Source: Candidatus Goldiibacteriota bacterium HGW-Goldbacteria-1 (lineage in GTDB: Bacteria; Oederibacteriota; PGYV01). Taken from it: a DNA stretch of 64,000 nt. Under the pieces are notes generated by a model. That model did not search any database. It was not told where the DNA came from and was given only the letters and a program-made list of their open reading frames with translations. The translations under genes were made by a program, and so were the position numbers. Positions 17,051-24,817 of this stretch are shown piece after piece (position 1 is the first letter of the stretch; the number at the start of each line of letters is the position of its first letter). The DNA lies in the NCBI GenBank assembly GCA_002839855.1, contig PGYV01000007.1, positions 152,615-216,614 of the forward strand. Reading direction: 5' to 3'.

Positions 17051-18824
17051 ATTTTAAATTCTTAATAATTTCTGCCTTCTGCTTCTTGTTTAAAAACTTT
17101 GCTTTTTCGTCATTTGATTCCACCGCTTTTAGCAGTTCTTCCTTTGTACCGAACACCGTATATATCTCCCTTTTAGTTTTCTCGCCAATGCCGGGGATAT
17201 CGTCAAAAACAGATTTGATTAATTTTTTATCTGACAGCGTCATCTGATATGTTATGGCAAACCTGTGCGCTTCATCACGCACGCGCATTAACACAAACCG
17301 CGCCGCGTCCGACAGGGCAATACCTTCGTTTTTCCCGGGGAAAAAAACAAGTTCTTCCCTTTTGGCAAGGCCTATAACAGACACATCTTCCGCGCCCACC
17401 ATTAACAGCGCCTCTTTTGCCGCGTTCACCTGGCCAATTCCGCCGTCTATCAGTATTAAATCCGGAAAATTAATGTTCTCCTGAATCATTTTTCCGTACC
17501 TGCGCATGACCACTTCACGCATGGAATCAAAATCATCTATCTTATGAACCGTTTTTATTTTATACCTTCTGTAATTTTTTTTGTCCGGCACGCCGTTGCT
17601 GAATACCACACAGGACGCCACCGTGTTTTCGCCGTGCAGGTGGGAAATATCAAGACCGTCAATCACCTGCGGCATTTTTTCAAGTTTTAATTCGGTCTTT
17701 AAAGCTTCAAGCTGTTTTAAGAACTCGCCGCTTGATTTATGTCTGCTCTCTTTTGTTTTTTCATCCTGCTTTATCTTTTCGTGTATGTTCTCTGCGGCCA
17801 TGGATAAAAGGGAATCCCGCACCCTTTCGGAGAGTTTTATTTTTTTACCGGAAAATACCCCGTTAATAAGCACTTCAGTATCCGCCGCCCCTTTTCTTAT
17901 GACAATTTCTTCCGGCAGCATCCTGCCCGCGGAATAATACTGCGCCAGATATGTTTCAAAAGCATTGTCAGATTTGGCGGCATTTTCAAACACATCGGTT
18001 TTTTTATTAATCAGCCTCCCGCGCCTTATGTTAAGCACGCAGAACCAGTAAGTTCCGTTCTGATATGCAAAATCAAAGACATCACATTCAGTTTTTTCAA
18101 GCCCCACCACTTTCTGCTGAATGGATATTTCGTCTATTGCCTTAATGGCGTCGCGCGCCTCTGCCGCCTGTTCATACTTCTGAGCGGCGGAATATTGCGA
18201 CATTAATACGCTTAATTTTTCCTTAACCGCATCATAATCACCGTTTAAAAAATCAATAACCTCTTTTATCATGCCGGCATATTCGGCATCAGTTACGTGC
18301 CTAATGCACGGCGCAAGGCAGACGCCTGAATCGTAAAATACGCACGGTCTTTTAAGCGGTTTTTCATCAAACGAATATGTGCACTGCCTTGCCTTAAAAA
18401 TACTGTATATGGCGCGCACCACCCTTTTGGTTTCAAGGGCGTAATACGGTCCAAAATACAGGGCGTTTTTATCATCCGTCATCCTTGTGACATAAACACC
18501 CGGATATTTTTCTTTTGTGACTTTAATATAAGGATATGATTTGTCATCCTTTAACAGGATGTTATATTTGGGTTTGTATTCTTTAATAAGGGAGTTTTCA
18601 AGAAGAAAAGCTTCCAGTTCGTTTTTTGTAACCACATAGTCCATATCTATAACAAGAGACGCCATTATCTGTGTCTTTAAATCTTTCTTGGAGCCTCCAA
18701 AATATGACCCCACCCTGTCACGCAGGACTTTTGCTTTTCCTATATAAATAGTATCCCCGGCTGCGTTTTTAAAAATATAAACACCGGGTTTTTGTGGTAA
18801 TGCCTTTAATTTGTCTTTATCCAT
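17049..18824 (-). CDS. uvrC: Excinuclease ABC subunit C
   Basis: A 591-aa nuclease of nucleotide excision repair that makes both incisions around a lesion held by UvrB. GIY-YIG domain at the N-terminus (PGVYIF, IYIGKA, Arg/Tyr in RDRVGSYF); Cys-rich stretch (about 150-180); UVR motif (about 200-235) that binds UvrB; the RNase H-like endonuclease with GLDISHLHG and LILIDGGIGQ; RDEAHRFA; and a C-terminal helix-hairpin-helix (IPGIGEKTKREI). I chose ATG at 18824 (MDKDKL) because homology begins there; the longer frame to 18872 runs into intergenic repeats. No Shine-Dalgarno: a TATAAT box lies 6 bases upstream, suggesting a leaderless mRNA. uvrB lies at 24818. Confidence 0.96.
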   Translation of the reverse strand: MDKDKLKALPQKPGVYIFKNAAGDTIYIGKAKVLRDRVGSYFGGSKKDLKTQIMASLVIDMDYVVTKNELEAFLLENSLIKEYKPKYNILLKDDKSYPYIKVTKEKYPGVYVTRMTDDKNALYFGPYYALETKRVVRAIYSIFKARQCTYSFDEKPLKRPCVFYDSGVCLAPCIRHVTDAEYAGMIKEVIDFLNGDYDAVKEKLSVLMSQYSAAQKYEQAAEARDAIKAIDEISIQQKVVGLEKTECDVFDFAYQNGTYWFCVLNIRRGRLINKKTDVFENAAKSDNAFETYLAQYYSAGRMLPEEIVIRKGAADTEVLINGVFSGKKIKLSERVRDSLLSMAAENIHEKIKQDEKTKESRHKSSGEFLKQLEALKTELKLEKMPQVIDGLDISHLHGENTVASCVVFSNGVPDKKNYRRYKIKTVHKIDDFDSMREVVMRRYGKMIQENINFPDLILIDGGIGQVNAAKEALLMVGAEDVSVIGLAKREELVFFPGKNEGIALSDAARFVLMRVRDEAHRFAITYQMTLSDKKLIKSVFDDIPGIGEKTKREIYTVFGTKEELLKAVESNDEKAKFLNKKQKAEIIKNLK

Positions 18825-18830
18825 GTGGAT

Positions 18831-18836
18831 ATTATA
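18831..18836 (-). promoter_or_regulatory. -10 box immediately upstream of uvrC (leaderless)
   Basis: TATAAT on the minus strand ends 6 bases before the uvrC ATG, so transcription should start at or next to the A of the start codon. A recognisable -35 is weak and would fall inside the octamer repeat. Confidence 0.5.
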
Positions 18837-18850
18837 ACATATAAGAAATG

Positions 18851-19002
18851 AGGGACGGAAGGTCGGATGCACAGAGGGACAGTAAAATATAAACCCGATG
18901 TTCGGAAGGTCGGATGCACAGAGGGACAGTAACTACTAAATAAACCTTCTGACCCTCTGTCCTTTTAACCTTCCGTCCCTCTGTGCATCCGTCCCTCTGT
19001 TT
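18851..19002. repeat. Octamer-phased inverted repeat array
   Basis: On the plus strand GGACGGAAGGTCGGATGCAC-type sequence occurs twice (from about 18853 and 18902), and its complement (TCCGTCCC, TCTGTGCA, TCCGTCCC octamers) follows at about 18966-19000. The repeat has an 8-bp period and forms a long imperfect hairpin. Confidence 0.75.
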
Positions 19003-19048
19003 TATAGTGTATACTTACTATGGAAGATGAAATAAGGAGGTGAGGGTT

Positions 19049-19222
19049 ATGGCAACGGCAAAGAATCCAAAAGTGAAAGCAATTCCTTTTTATCCGCACA
19101 CCAGATATGAAGCAAAAAAAATGCACCCGTGGGAAAAGTTTACCCCGGAACACGCACGTGACATGCATGTAATTCATAACACCGACAAACACCACAACAA
19201 GAGCGGGTGGAGGAATTATTAG
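19049..19222 (+). CDS. Small basic protein with a HPWEKF motif
   Basis: A 57-aa protein from ATG 19049, with AAGGAGG eight bases upstream. It is rich in Lys, His and aromatic residues (KVKAIPFYPHTRYEAKKMHPWEKFTPEHA) with no membrane segment or cysteine. The block PWEKF recalls PWEHF in the 60-aa protein at 22410-22592, and both end in short Gly/Asn/Arg-rich tails. They may be paralogous nucleic-acid-binding or ribosome-associated proteins; function is unknown. The strong Shine-Dalgarno and codon use support a real gene. Confidence 0.7.
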   Translation: MATAKNPKVKAIPFYPHTRYEAKKMHPWEKFTPEHARDMHVIHNTDKHHNKSGWRNY

Positions 19223-19232
19223 AACAGCAGAT

Positions 19233-19396
19233 GATTGGATGCTTGGAAGGTTAGAGGCTTGGTAAAAATAATAAAAGATTAATACATAAACATTTTATAA
19301 AACAAAGGTTTGATTATAGAATTTGGGTTATTTTTGCAGGTTTTTAACTAAGTTGCCAAGCATCTAAACATCTAAGCATCTATGCGTCCCTCTGTT
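19233..19396. repeat. Octamer-phased arms flanking an AT-rich centre
   Basis: GGATGCTTGGAAGG-type sequence (19233-19262) is answered by CCAAGCATCTAAACATC (19357-19380) and a TCCCTCTG remnant. The second arm touches the deaD stop codon at 19398. It is the CATCYAAG form of the 8-bp repeat. Confidence 0.7.
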
Positions 19397-19397
19397 C

Positions 19398-20987
19398 TTA
19401 CTGCACTTTCTCCATCTGAACTTTTTTCCCTTTAACCGTGCTTTCTTTTATTTTTCGGATTACCGTATCAACTATTTCATGTTCAAGCTCTATATATGTA
19501 TGTGAAGCGCGTATCTCCACCTTGCCTATCTTATCAGCCGAAACACCGGCCAGGTCTTCTATTGCGTCAATTATGTCATGAACTTCAACACTGTCATCAC
19601 TGCCAACATTTATAAAAACAGTATCTGTCGCAATGCCTGTTTTTTCCGGCAGTCTTGCCATTTCCGTCCTGTTATGATTAAGGTCATCTTCCCTCTTGTC
19701 AGTCAAAGACGCAATTTTTAAAAGCGCGGCTGCAACTTCTTTAAGGCTGTAATTTTTCTGCAGCAGTTTTTCTATTTCAGCAGTCTGCCTTTCAAGATTG
19801 CCCGCGGCAAGTTCTTCACGCAGCCTGTCCATTACCCTGACGGTTTTGACATCCGTAGATTCATCAAACGTGGGAACTTTATCACAGCGCACCTGTACAT
19901 TGGCATACTGCTCTATTTCATAAATTTTATTTCTTTCAGCGGCGTAAATAAAAGTCAGGGCTTTGCCCTTTTTGCCCGCCCTTCCTGTCCTGCCTATCCT
20001 GTGCACATAATATTCAATATCCTGCGGAATATGATAATTAATAACCGCGTCCAGCCCTTTTATATCAAGCCCGCGCGCCGCCACATCTGTTGCCACAAGA
20101 ATTTCTGTTTTTCCTTTTTTAAAACGCTCCATTACTTTTTCACGCTGCTGCTGCGTCTTGTCGCCGTGCAGCCCTTCGGTGGTATAACCCATAAGCTTTA
20201 AACGCTCCGTCACGCTGTCCACTTTATGCTTTGTATTGCAGAACATTAGCACGTTATTAAATTCAAAAGAGTCCAGCACCCGGCCTATAGCGTCAAGCTT
20301 GGCGCCGCGTTTTACTTCATAATAGCACTGGTCTATTCCGTCGGCGGTAAGCACTTCTTTTACCACCGTGATATATTTGGGGTCGTTCTGATACCGTTTT
20401 GTAAGTTTTAATATCGGTTCCGGCATTGTGGCTGAAAACAGGGCAGTCTGCCTGTCTCTTGGAATCTTTTCAAGGATAAGGGATATGTCTTCAATGAAAC
20501 CCATGTTAAGCATTTCATCCGCTTCATCAAGCACAACAATTTTCACGGTGCTTAAATCAATGTTACCTCTGTTTATATGGTCAATAAGCCTTCCGGGCGT
20601 GCACACAATCACCTGCGCGCCGTATTTTAACTGCCTTATCTGTCGGTCTATGGGCTGTCCGCCATAAATAGGAATGACTTTAATGCCTTTGACGTATTTG
20701 GAAAATTTTATTATCTGTTCAGCCACCTGCACGCAAAGTTCCCTTGTCGGGCACATGACCAGCGCCTGCGTAAGGTTGGAATTAAGGTCTATTTTTTCAA
20801 TGATTGGAATTCCAAAAGCCGCGGTTTTTCCGGTGCCTGTCTGCGCCTGCCCGATAACATCAAGGCCTTTCATCATGTCAGGAATAGCAAGCGACTGTAT
20901 CTGGGTGGCCTCTTCAAAACCCATTTCCTGGGCTGCTTTTTTTACCTCTTTGGAAATTTCCAGGTCGCTGAATCTGATTGTCTTCAA
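19398..20987 (-). CDS. deaD: DEAD-box RNA helicase (DeaD/CsdA type)
   Basis: A 529-aa ATP-dependent RNA helicase, likely for ribosome assembly and RNA turnover. Q motif (GFEEATQIQSLAIP), Walker A AQTGTGKT (48-55), PTRELCVQ, the DEAD box in VLDEADEM (about 153), SAT in LFSATMP, and HRIGRTGRAGKKG. The C-terminus (about 455-529) is a DbpA-like RNA-binding fold (DTVFINVGSDDSVEVHDIID, KIGKVEIRASHTYIEL), as in DeaD/CsdA. It starts with TTG at 20987 behind AAGGAGA and has a good promoter at 21017-21045. Its stop abuts an octamer repeat. Confidence 0.96.
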   Translation of the reverse strand: MKTIRFSDLEISKEVKKAAQEMGFEEATQIQSLAIPDMMKGLDVIGQAQTGTGKTAAFGIPIIEKIDLNSNLTQALVMCPTRELCVQVAEQIIKFSKYVKGIKVIPIYGGQPIDRQIRQLKYGAQVIVCTPGRLIDHINRGNIDLSTVKIVVLDEADEMLNMGFIEDISLILEKIPRDRQTALFSATMPEPILKLTKRYQNDPKYITVVKEVLTADGIDQCYYEVKRGAKLDAIGRVLDSFEFNNVLMFCNTKHKVDSVTERLKLMGYTTEGLHGDKTQQQREKVMERFKKGKTEILVATDVAARGLDIKGLDAVINYHIPQDIEYYVHRIGRTGRAGKKGKALTFIYAAERNKIYEIEQYANVQVRCDKVPTFDESTDVKTVRVMDRLREELAAGNLERQTAEIEKLLQKNYSLKEVAAALLKIASLTDKREDDLNHNRTEMARLPEKTGIATDTVFINVGSDDSVEVHDIIDAIEDLAGVSADKIGKVEIRASHTYIELEHEIVDTVIRKIKESTVKGKKVQMEKVQ

Positions 20988-21016
20988 AATGTCTCCTTTT
21001 TGAATCTTATCCCTTT

Positions 21017-21045
21017 ATTATAAGCCTAAAAAGAAGGACATTCAA
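21017..21045 (-). promoter_or_regulatory. Sigma-70-type promoter of deaD
   Basis: Minus strand TTGAAT (21045-21040), a 17-bp spacer, then TATAAT (21022-21017). The start codon is about 30 bases downstream with an AAGGAGA site between. Confidence 0.7.
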
Positions 21046-21072
21046 CAGATTAAATAATAGGGCATAAAGAAT

Positions 21073-21148
21073 CCGAGGGACAGATGCACAGATGGTCAGA
21101 TGTCAGATTTTAACCATGCATCCAAACATCTAAGCGTCCAAGCATCCT
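21073..21148. repeat. Octamer-phased repeat after the methyltransferase fusion gene
   Basis: GAGGGACAGATGCACAGATG (from about 21073) is followed by CATCCAAACATCTAAGCGTC octamers that reach the stop codon of the gene at 21151. It combines the two octamer forms seen elsewhere. Confidence 0.7.
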
Positions 21149-21150
21149 GA

Positions 21151-22128
21151 TTATTGATTTTTCTTCTTGGTAGGTATTAAAATTATAATAATTGTGGCTG
21201 CCAGAACGCCCGCGGCAAAAGCAACTTTCATCCAGGTTTCATGTATTAAAAAATGTGATGATATTGCCATACCCACCCATGCGCTTCCTGTTCCCATTAT
21301 TTTCGCGCGTACAGAAATTCCCCTGCCTTCCATAAAATCCCTGACAAAACGCCCAAGAATTTTATGGTGAATAAGCCACTTGTAAAACGCGTTGGAACCC
21401 CTTAGATACATGGCAGCCGCCACTATAAGAAAAGGCGCCGCCGGTATTATAGGCATTATAAATCCTATTATTCCCAGAACCGTAAACGCGTGGCCGACGG
21501 CAATATACGCGTCTCTTTTATTATTACTTATTTTTTCCGCACAAATTAAAAATATGGGATATTGCCTGTTGTTCCTGTCAATTTTATAAACTGTTTTCAG
21601 CCTTATTCCGGTAAAACCCGCGTCTGCCATAAGGTCAAAAATTTCATCACTGTCAAAGCCATAGTGAAAAATTCCATTATTATCACCGTGAAAAGTGCCG
21701 TCTTCTTTTTCCAAATCTGCTATCGCAATACGGCCGTTTTCTTTAAGCGCGTTAAAAAGTTTTTTAAGCGCTCCGGCTGTGTCTTTTATGTGGTGAATTG
21801 ACATGGAAGATAAAATCACATCATACTTTTCATTAAAATTGTCAACAGTTTCAATATCCGCCTGCATGGTAATTATATTGCCTGTTTTGGACTCTTCTAT
21901 TTTTTGTTTAAGGTTTTCAAGCATGGCAGCCGAAGAATCAACCGCTGTGACAGAATTTACAAACTGTGCGGTTTTAAAAGATATAAGGCCGGTTCCCGCG
22001 CCAAAATCCATGACTTTATGTGTTTTTTTCAATTTTACGCGTTTCATCATGGCGTCAGCTATAGCGGATGCCATTTCAACCCGCGCGGGGGTATCCCAAT
22101 TTTTGGCTTTCTCTTCAAAATTATCCAT
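21151..22128 (-). CDS. SAM methyltransferase fused to a DUF454 (YbaN-like) membrane domain
   Basis: A 325-aa two-part protein. Residues 1-198 are a class I SAM-dependent methyltransferase: motif I VMDFGAGTG (39-47), acidic residue after beta-2 in AVDSS, motif with SSMSIHHI and the RIAIADLEKED strand. Residues 205-325 match DUF454/YbaN: AYIAVGHAFTVLGIIGF, IPAAPFLIVAAAMYLRGS, and FMEGRGISVRAKI, with about four membrane segments. The two families are normally separate proteins. The frame is continuous, so this is a genuine fusion in this sequence, placing a methyltransferase at the inner membrane. The substrate is unknown, possibly a lipid or quinone-like molecule by location. Confidence 0.88.
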   Translation of the reverse strand: MDNFEEKAKNWDTPARVEMASAIADAMMKRVKLKKTHKVMDFGAGTGLISFKTAQFVNSVTAVDSSAAMLENLKQKIEESKTGNIITMQADIETVDNFNEKYDVILSSMSIHHIKDTAGALKKLFNALKENGRIAIADLEKEDGTFHGDNNGIFHYGFDSDEIFDLMADAGFTGIRLKTVYKIDRNNRQYPIFLICAEKISNNKRDAYIAVGHAFTVLGIIGFIMPIIPAAPFLIVAAAMYLRGSNAFYKWLIHHKILGRFVRDFMEGRGISVRAKIMGTGSAWVGMAISSHFLIHETWMKVAFAAGVLAATIIIILIPTKKKNQ

Positions 22129-22209
22129 TTATTCTCCCGGCTTGTTTATTTATCCGCATATGAATTATAAATATTAAAATTCAATAAAGCAATGGTATTT
22201 GCCGGTAAT

Positions 22210-22390
22210 AGAAATAACTGGATGTTTGGATGCTTGGAAGTTTAGATGCTTGGTTTAAACCATATATCCGGCCATACATGTATCCATCCTTTAGAATCAG
22301 CAGATAAAATAGAGATGCTTGGATATTTAGATACTTGGTTGTTTAGTTTTAACCGAACATCCAACCATCTATGCATCCAACCTTCAGGTT
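22210..22390. repeat. Octamer-phased inverted arms
   Basis: GGATGTTTGGATGCTTGG (22213-22230) and GAGATGCTTGGATATTTAG (from 22311) are answered by CATCCAACCATCTATGCATC (22360-22379). The 281-bp gap 22129-22409 holds these repeats and nothing else that I can support. Confidence 0.7.
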
Positions 22391-22409
22391 ATTTATGGGC
22401 TATGGCTTA

Positions 22410-22592
22410 TTAACCGCCCTTTGGGCCGGCCCTTCTGTTCATGTGCTGTCCCGCGAAACCCTTCATATTTTTGAAGGAATTAGTCTGTTTAAAATGTTCC
22501 CACGGTTTTTCTTTCTGCATTTTTTTTACAGGTTCTGCAGTTCCGTCAGCCTTCACTTCCACAGGCTCCTGTTTCTTCTTATTTTCCGCCAT
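22410..22592 (-). CDS. Small basic protein with a KPWEHF motif
   Basis: A 60-aa soluble protein, Lys/Glu-rich at the start (MAENKKKQEPVEVK), with KEKPWEHFKQTNSFKNMKG in the middle and an Arg/Gly-rich end (NRRAGPKGG). An AGAGGTG site precedes the ATG. PWEHF and the overall make-up resemble the 57-aa protein at 19049-19222. There is no recognised domain; RNA or DNA binding is a guess from charge. Octamer repeats lie downstream of its stop. Confidence 0.65.
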   Translation of the reverse strand: MAENKKKQEPVEVKADGTAEPVKKMQKEKPWEHFKQTNSFKNMKGFAGQHMNRRAGPKGG

Positions 22593-22762
22593 ATAGCACC
22601 TCTTTTAATAGTTTTAATTATTATACTACATATTTATTACTTTTTTACTTTAAAATTATAATACGGCTTAAACGCGCAGCATAGCTGCGGCACACACTCA
22701 TATTATAAAATAAAAAAGGCGCAGAATACCAAAAGCACCCGCGCCCATGTTTATCTTTAATA

Positions 22763-22978
22763 TTAATACCTTATTATTTCCTCAACAACAGTTTCTATTT
22801 CCTCAACAACTGTACCGCTTCCTATGGTGCCGGGCGTGGGAGTGGGTTCTATCGTGCCGTTCTTTATAAGCCCCTGCCCCTGACCGTTAGGGATATTCTT
22901 TTTTTCCTTTCCTTCCTGTGAAGCCATTACTGATACTGCAAGTACCAAAACAAGTGCGATTATGACAAGTCTCTTCAT
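22763..22978 (-). CDS. Small exported protein, unknown
   Basis: A 71-aa protein with a signal peptide (MKRLVIIALVLVLAVSVMA), then a Lys- and Gly-rich segment, a short EPTPTPG linker and an acidic end (VVEEIETVVEEIIRY) containing an imperfect repeat of VVEEI. It follows the 143-aa exported protein by 12 bases, so the two are probably one transcript. It has no recognisable family and may be a periplasmic partner of that protein. Confidence 0.65.
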   Translation of the reverse strand: MKRLVIIALVLVLAVSVMASQEGKEKKNIPNGQGQGLIKNGTIEPTPTPGTIGSGTVVEEIETVVEEIIRY

Positions 22979-22990
22979 CTTTTTTTCCCC

Positions 22991-23422
22991 TTAGTATTTG
23001 ATATTTACCGCCATGCTGTAAGCTTTATTTTTTGCGTCGTATCCTGTCTTTACGCTTACATCACCCTTAAAGGCATTATGCAGCCAGAAATAATCAATAG
23101 CCGTATAGCAAAGCGCCGCACCGGCTGTGATTGTTGATATTAATACCAAGTCTTCAGCTGCGGTGACTTTTTCTTTCTCATATTTAAGCCTCCAGTACTC
23201 CGCTTCATCAAGCTCCCCAAGGTTTGTCTTAAGTGTGTCATAGTCAGTTGCCAGCGTATTCTGCTGAACAATTGCCATAACAGATGCCGTTACCAAAAGC
23301 GCGTCAGAAGCAAGAAGCACCACCGGCGCCCACTGAAATTCCGCAGCCGGGCTTTCTTCAGCAAAAATACTAAACGGCACTACAAAACACATAACAATTA
23401 AAGTAATAACAAATTTTTTCAT
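22991..23422 (-). CDS. Exported or membrane-anchored protein, unknown
   Basis: A 143-aa protein with a signal peptide ending FAEE. WAPVVLLASDALLVTASVMAI (about 31-51) and the segment LVLISTITAGAALCYTAIDYFW (about 92-113) are hydrophobic, with a charged YDTLKTNLGELDEAEYWRLKYEKEKV helix between them. The last part (GYDAKNKAYSMAVNIKY) ends like a beta-strand with a terminal aromatic residue, as in outer-membrane proteins. Similar short proteins occur near lipoproteins in Bacteroidetes-like genomes, but I cannot name the family. Confidence 0.65.
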   Translation of the reverse strand: MKKFVITLIVMCFVVPFSIFAEESPAAEFQWAPVVLLASDALLVTASVMAIVQQNTLATDYDTLKTNLGELDEAEYWRLKYEKEKVTAAEDLVLISTITAGAALCYTAIDYFWLHNAFKGDVSVKTGYDAKNKAYSMAVNIKY

Positions 23423-23507
23423 CTGCTTTTTCCTTTTTTAAATTATTATATTACTGTTTTTACATTATAATACAAAACAAATATAAAGATTATCACTTTA
23501 ATAAAAG

Positions 23508-23536
23508 AGCCCCGCAAAAATCACGGGGCTTTTTTA
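23508..23536. terminator. Bidirectional intrinsic terminator
   Basis: AGCCCCG (23508-23514) and CGGGGCT (23524-23530) form a stem with T runs on both sides. It follows the lipoprotein gene on the minus strand. Confidence 0.85.
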
Positions 23537-23550
23537 TTATTTAAGAATTT

Positions 23551-24753
23551 TTATTCCGGCCCCGGAAAAGTATCACATGTTATATCTTTGTTTGATCCCG
23601 GAAGATATGTATTTGGGCTTGCCGGGAAAGGATTATCCCAGTCAGTTATAGGCGGCGTCACACCGCATATTCCCGCATAATCTCCCGGTGTAGGGCCGTC
23701 ATCCAATCCATTACCGTCAACATCAACAACTGCCGTAACATAATACGTTCCCGGATAAAACATAAAAAAACTGTAATTAAATGAATTACCTGATGCGGGA
23801 GTCGTACCCTGAACGCCGGTAAAAGGATCATACCCGTCTGACATAGGCCCTGTTGAAACATATATGATATACGCATCGCTGGTGACCTGACCCGGCGTTG
23901 TTACAGTTCCTTCGACATTGTCCGCAACGTTGACCATTGTAAGGTTTACCGTCATATTGCCGTTTACGGTAAGATTCGGCGCAGAAGGGATATTCTGAAG
24001 ATTTGTTGTATTATAAACACCTACATAATCGCCGTAAGACGGGTCTATATTATCTGAATCATCCGCGTCCGCAAATCCGCCCAGTATGTATGTTCCGGAT
24101 TCAACCCCGTATAAAGTGACGCTGAAATTATTGCCGGCAGGCAAAACCTCTGTTCCATATTCAGGCTCTACTCCGGGTTTTAAACTTTCTGAAAATAAAC
24201 CTATATGCGCGTCACCCGAAGAAAGTCCGGGCATTGTCACATTAACAGTGACGTTATACCAGTACCGTTCCAGCTCAATTGACAGCCCTGTATTTGGAAG
24301 ATATGTTGACGCGGAAGAAGGCGGTTCAAAAGGCGAAGATGCATTTGCATACCCCAGAAAATCACCTGACGTGAATGTCCCTGAATTGTCCATATCAACA
24401 ATGGCATACACGTAATAATTTGTTCCCAGTCCAAAATCAGGTTCAAAAGAGAAATCAGTAAAAGTACCTGCCGTACACAGATTATTGTACATGAATAAGT
24501 AACCGTCTGTTTCATCCCCATTATTGTCAATAACCACAAAATACTGTTTACCTTCCAGGGAAACATCGTAGTTTAAGGTTCCTCCCACGCTTCCAGGAGT
24601 TGGATTAACAGTTGGCGTGTGAATCAAAGTAAAAACAGGCGTTGGCGTCGCAGCCGGCTGTGACGGAGAAGAACCGCTGTCTTTTGAACACCCCGAAAAA
24701 ACAAAAACAAGCGCGAAAACAAAAAAACCAAACAAAGCCACAACTTTTTTCAT
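23551..24753 (-). CDS. Secreted lipoprotein with Ca-binding-like loops
   Basis: A 400-aa lipoprotein. I use ATG at 24753 (MKKVVALF) because the signal peptide and lipobox FSGC start there; the frame also has an upstream ATG at 24771. After the lipidated Cys come a Ser/Gly/Pro tether, a TPTP linker and three or four beta-sandwich-like units. Each contains an Asp-rich loop, such as VDMDNSGTFTSGDFLGY, ADADDSDNIDP and VDVDGNGLDDGPTPGDYAG, with the DxDxDG spacing of EF-hand/dockerin calcium loops. It probably sits on the outer membrane. The terminator downstream makes it a separate unit. Confidence 0.8.
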   Translation of the reverse strand: MKKVVALFGFFVFALVFVFSGCSKDSGSSPSQPAATPTPVFTLIHTPTVNPTPGSVGGTLNYDVSLEGKQYFVVIDNNGDETDGYLFMYNNLCTAGTFTDFSFEPDFGLGTNYYVYAIVDMDNSGTFTSGDFLGYANASSPFEPPSSASTYLPNTGLSIELERYWYNVTVNVTMPGLSSGDAHIGLFSESLKPGVEPEYGTEVLPAGNNFSVTLYGVESGTYILGGFADADDSDNIDPSYGDYVGVYNTTNLQNIPSAPNLTVNGNMTVNLTMVNVADNVEGTVTTPGQVTSDAYIIYVSTGPMSDGYDPFTGVQGTTPASGNSFNYSFFMFYPGTYYVTAVVDVDGNGLDDGPTPGDYAGICGVTPPITDWDNPFPASPNTYLPGSNKDITCDTFPGPE

Positions 24754-24817
24754 TTCCCATACCTCCCGCATTTATTTGTATATAAATTATACCTGTATTT
24801 AGAACTTTTTCAATTTT

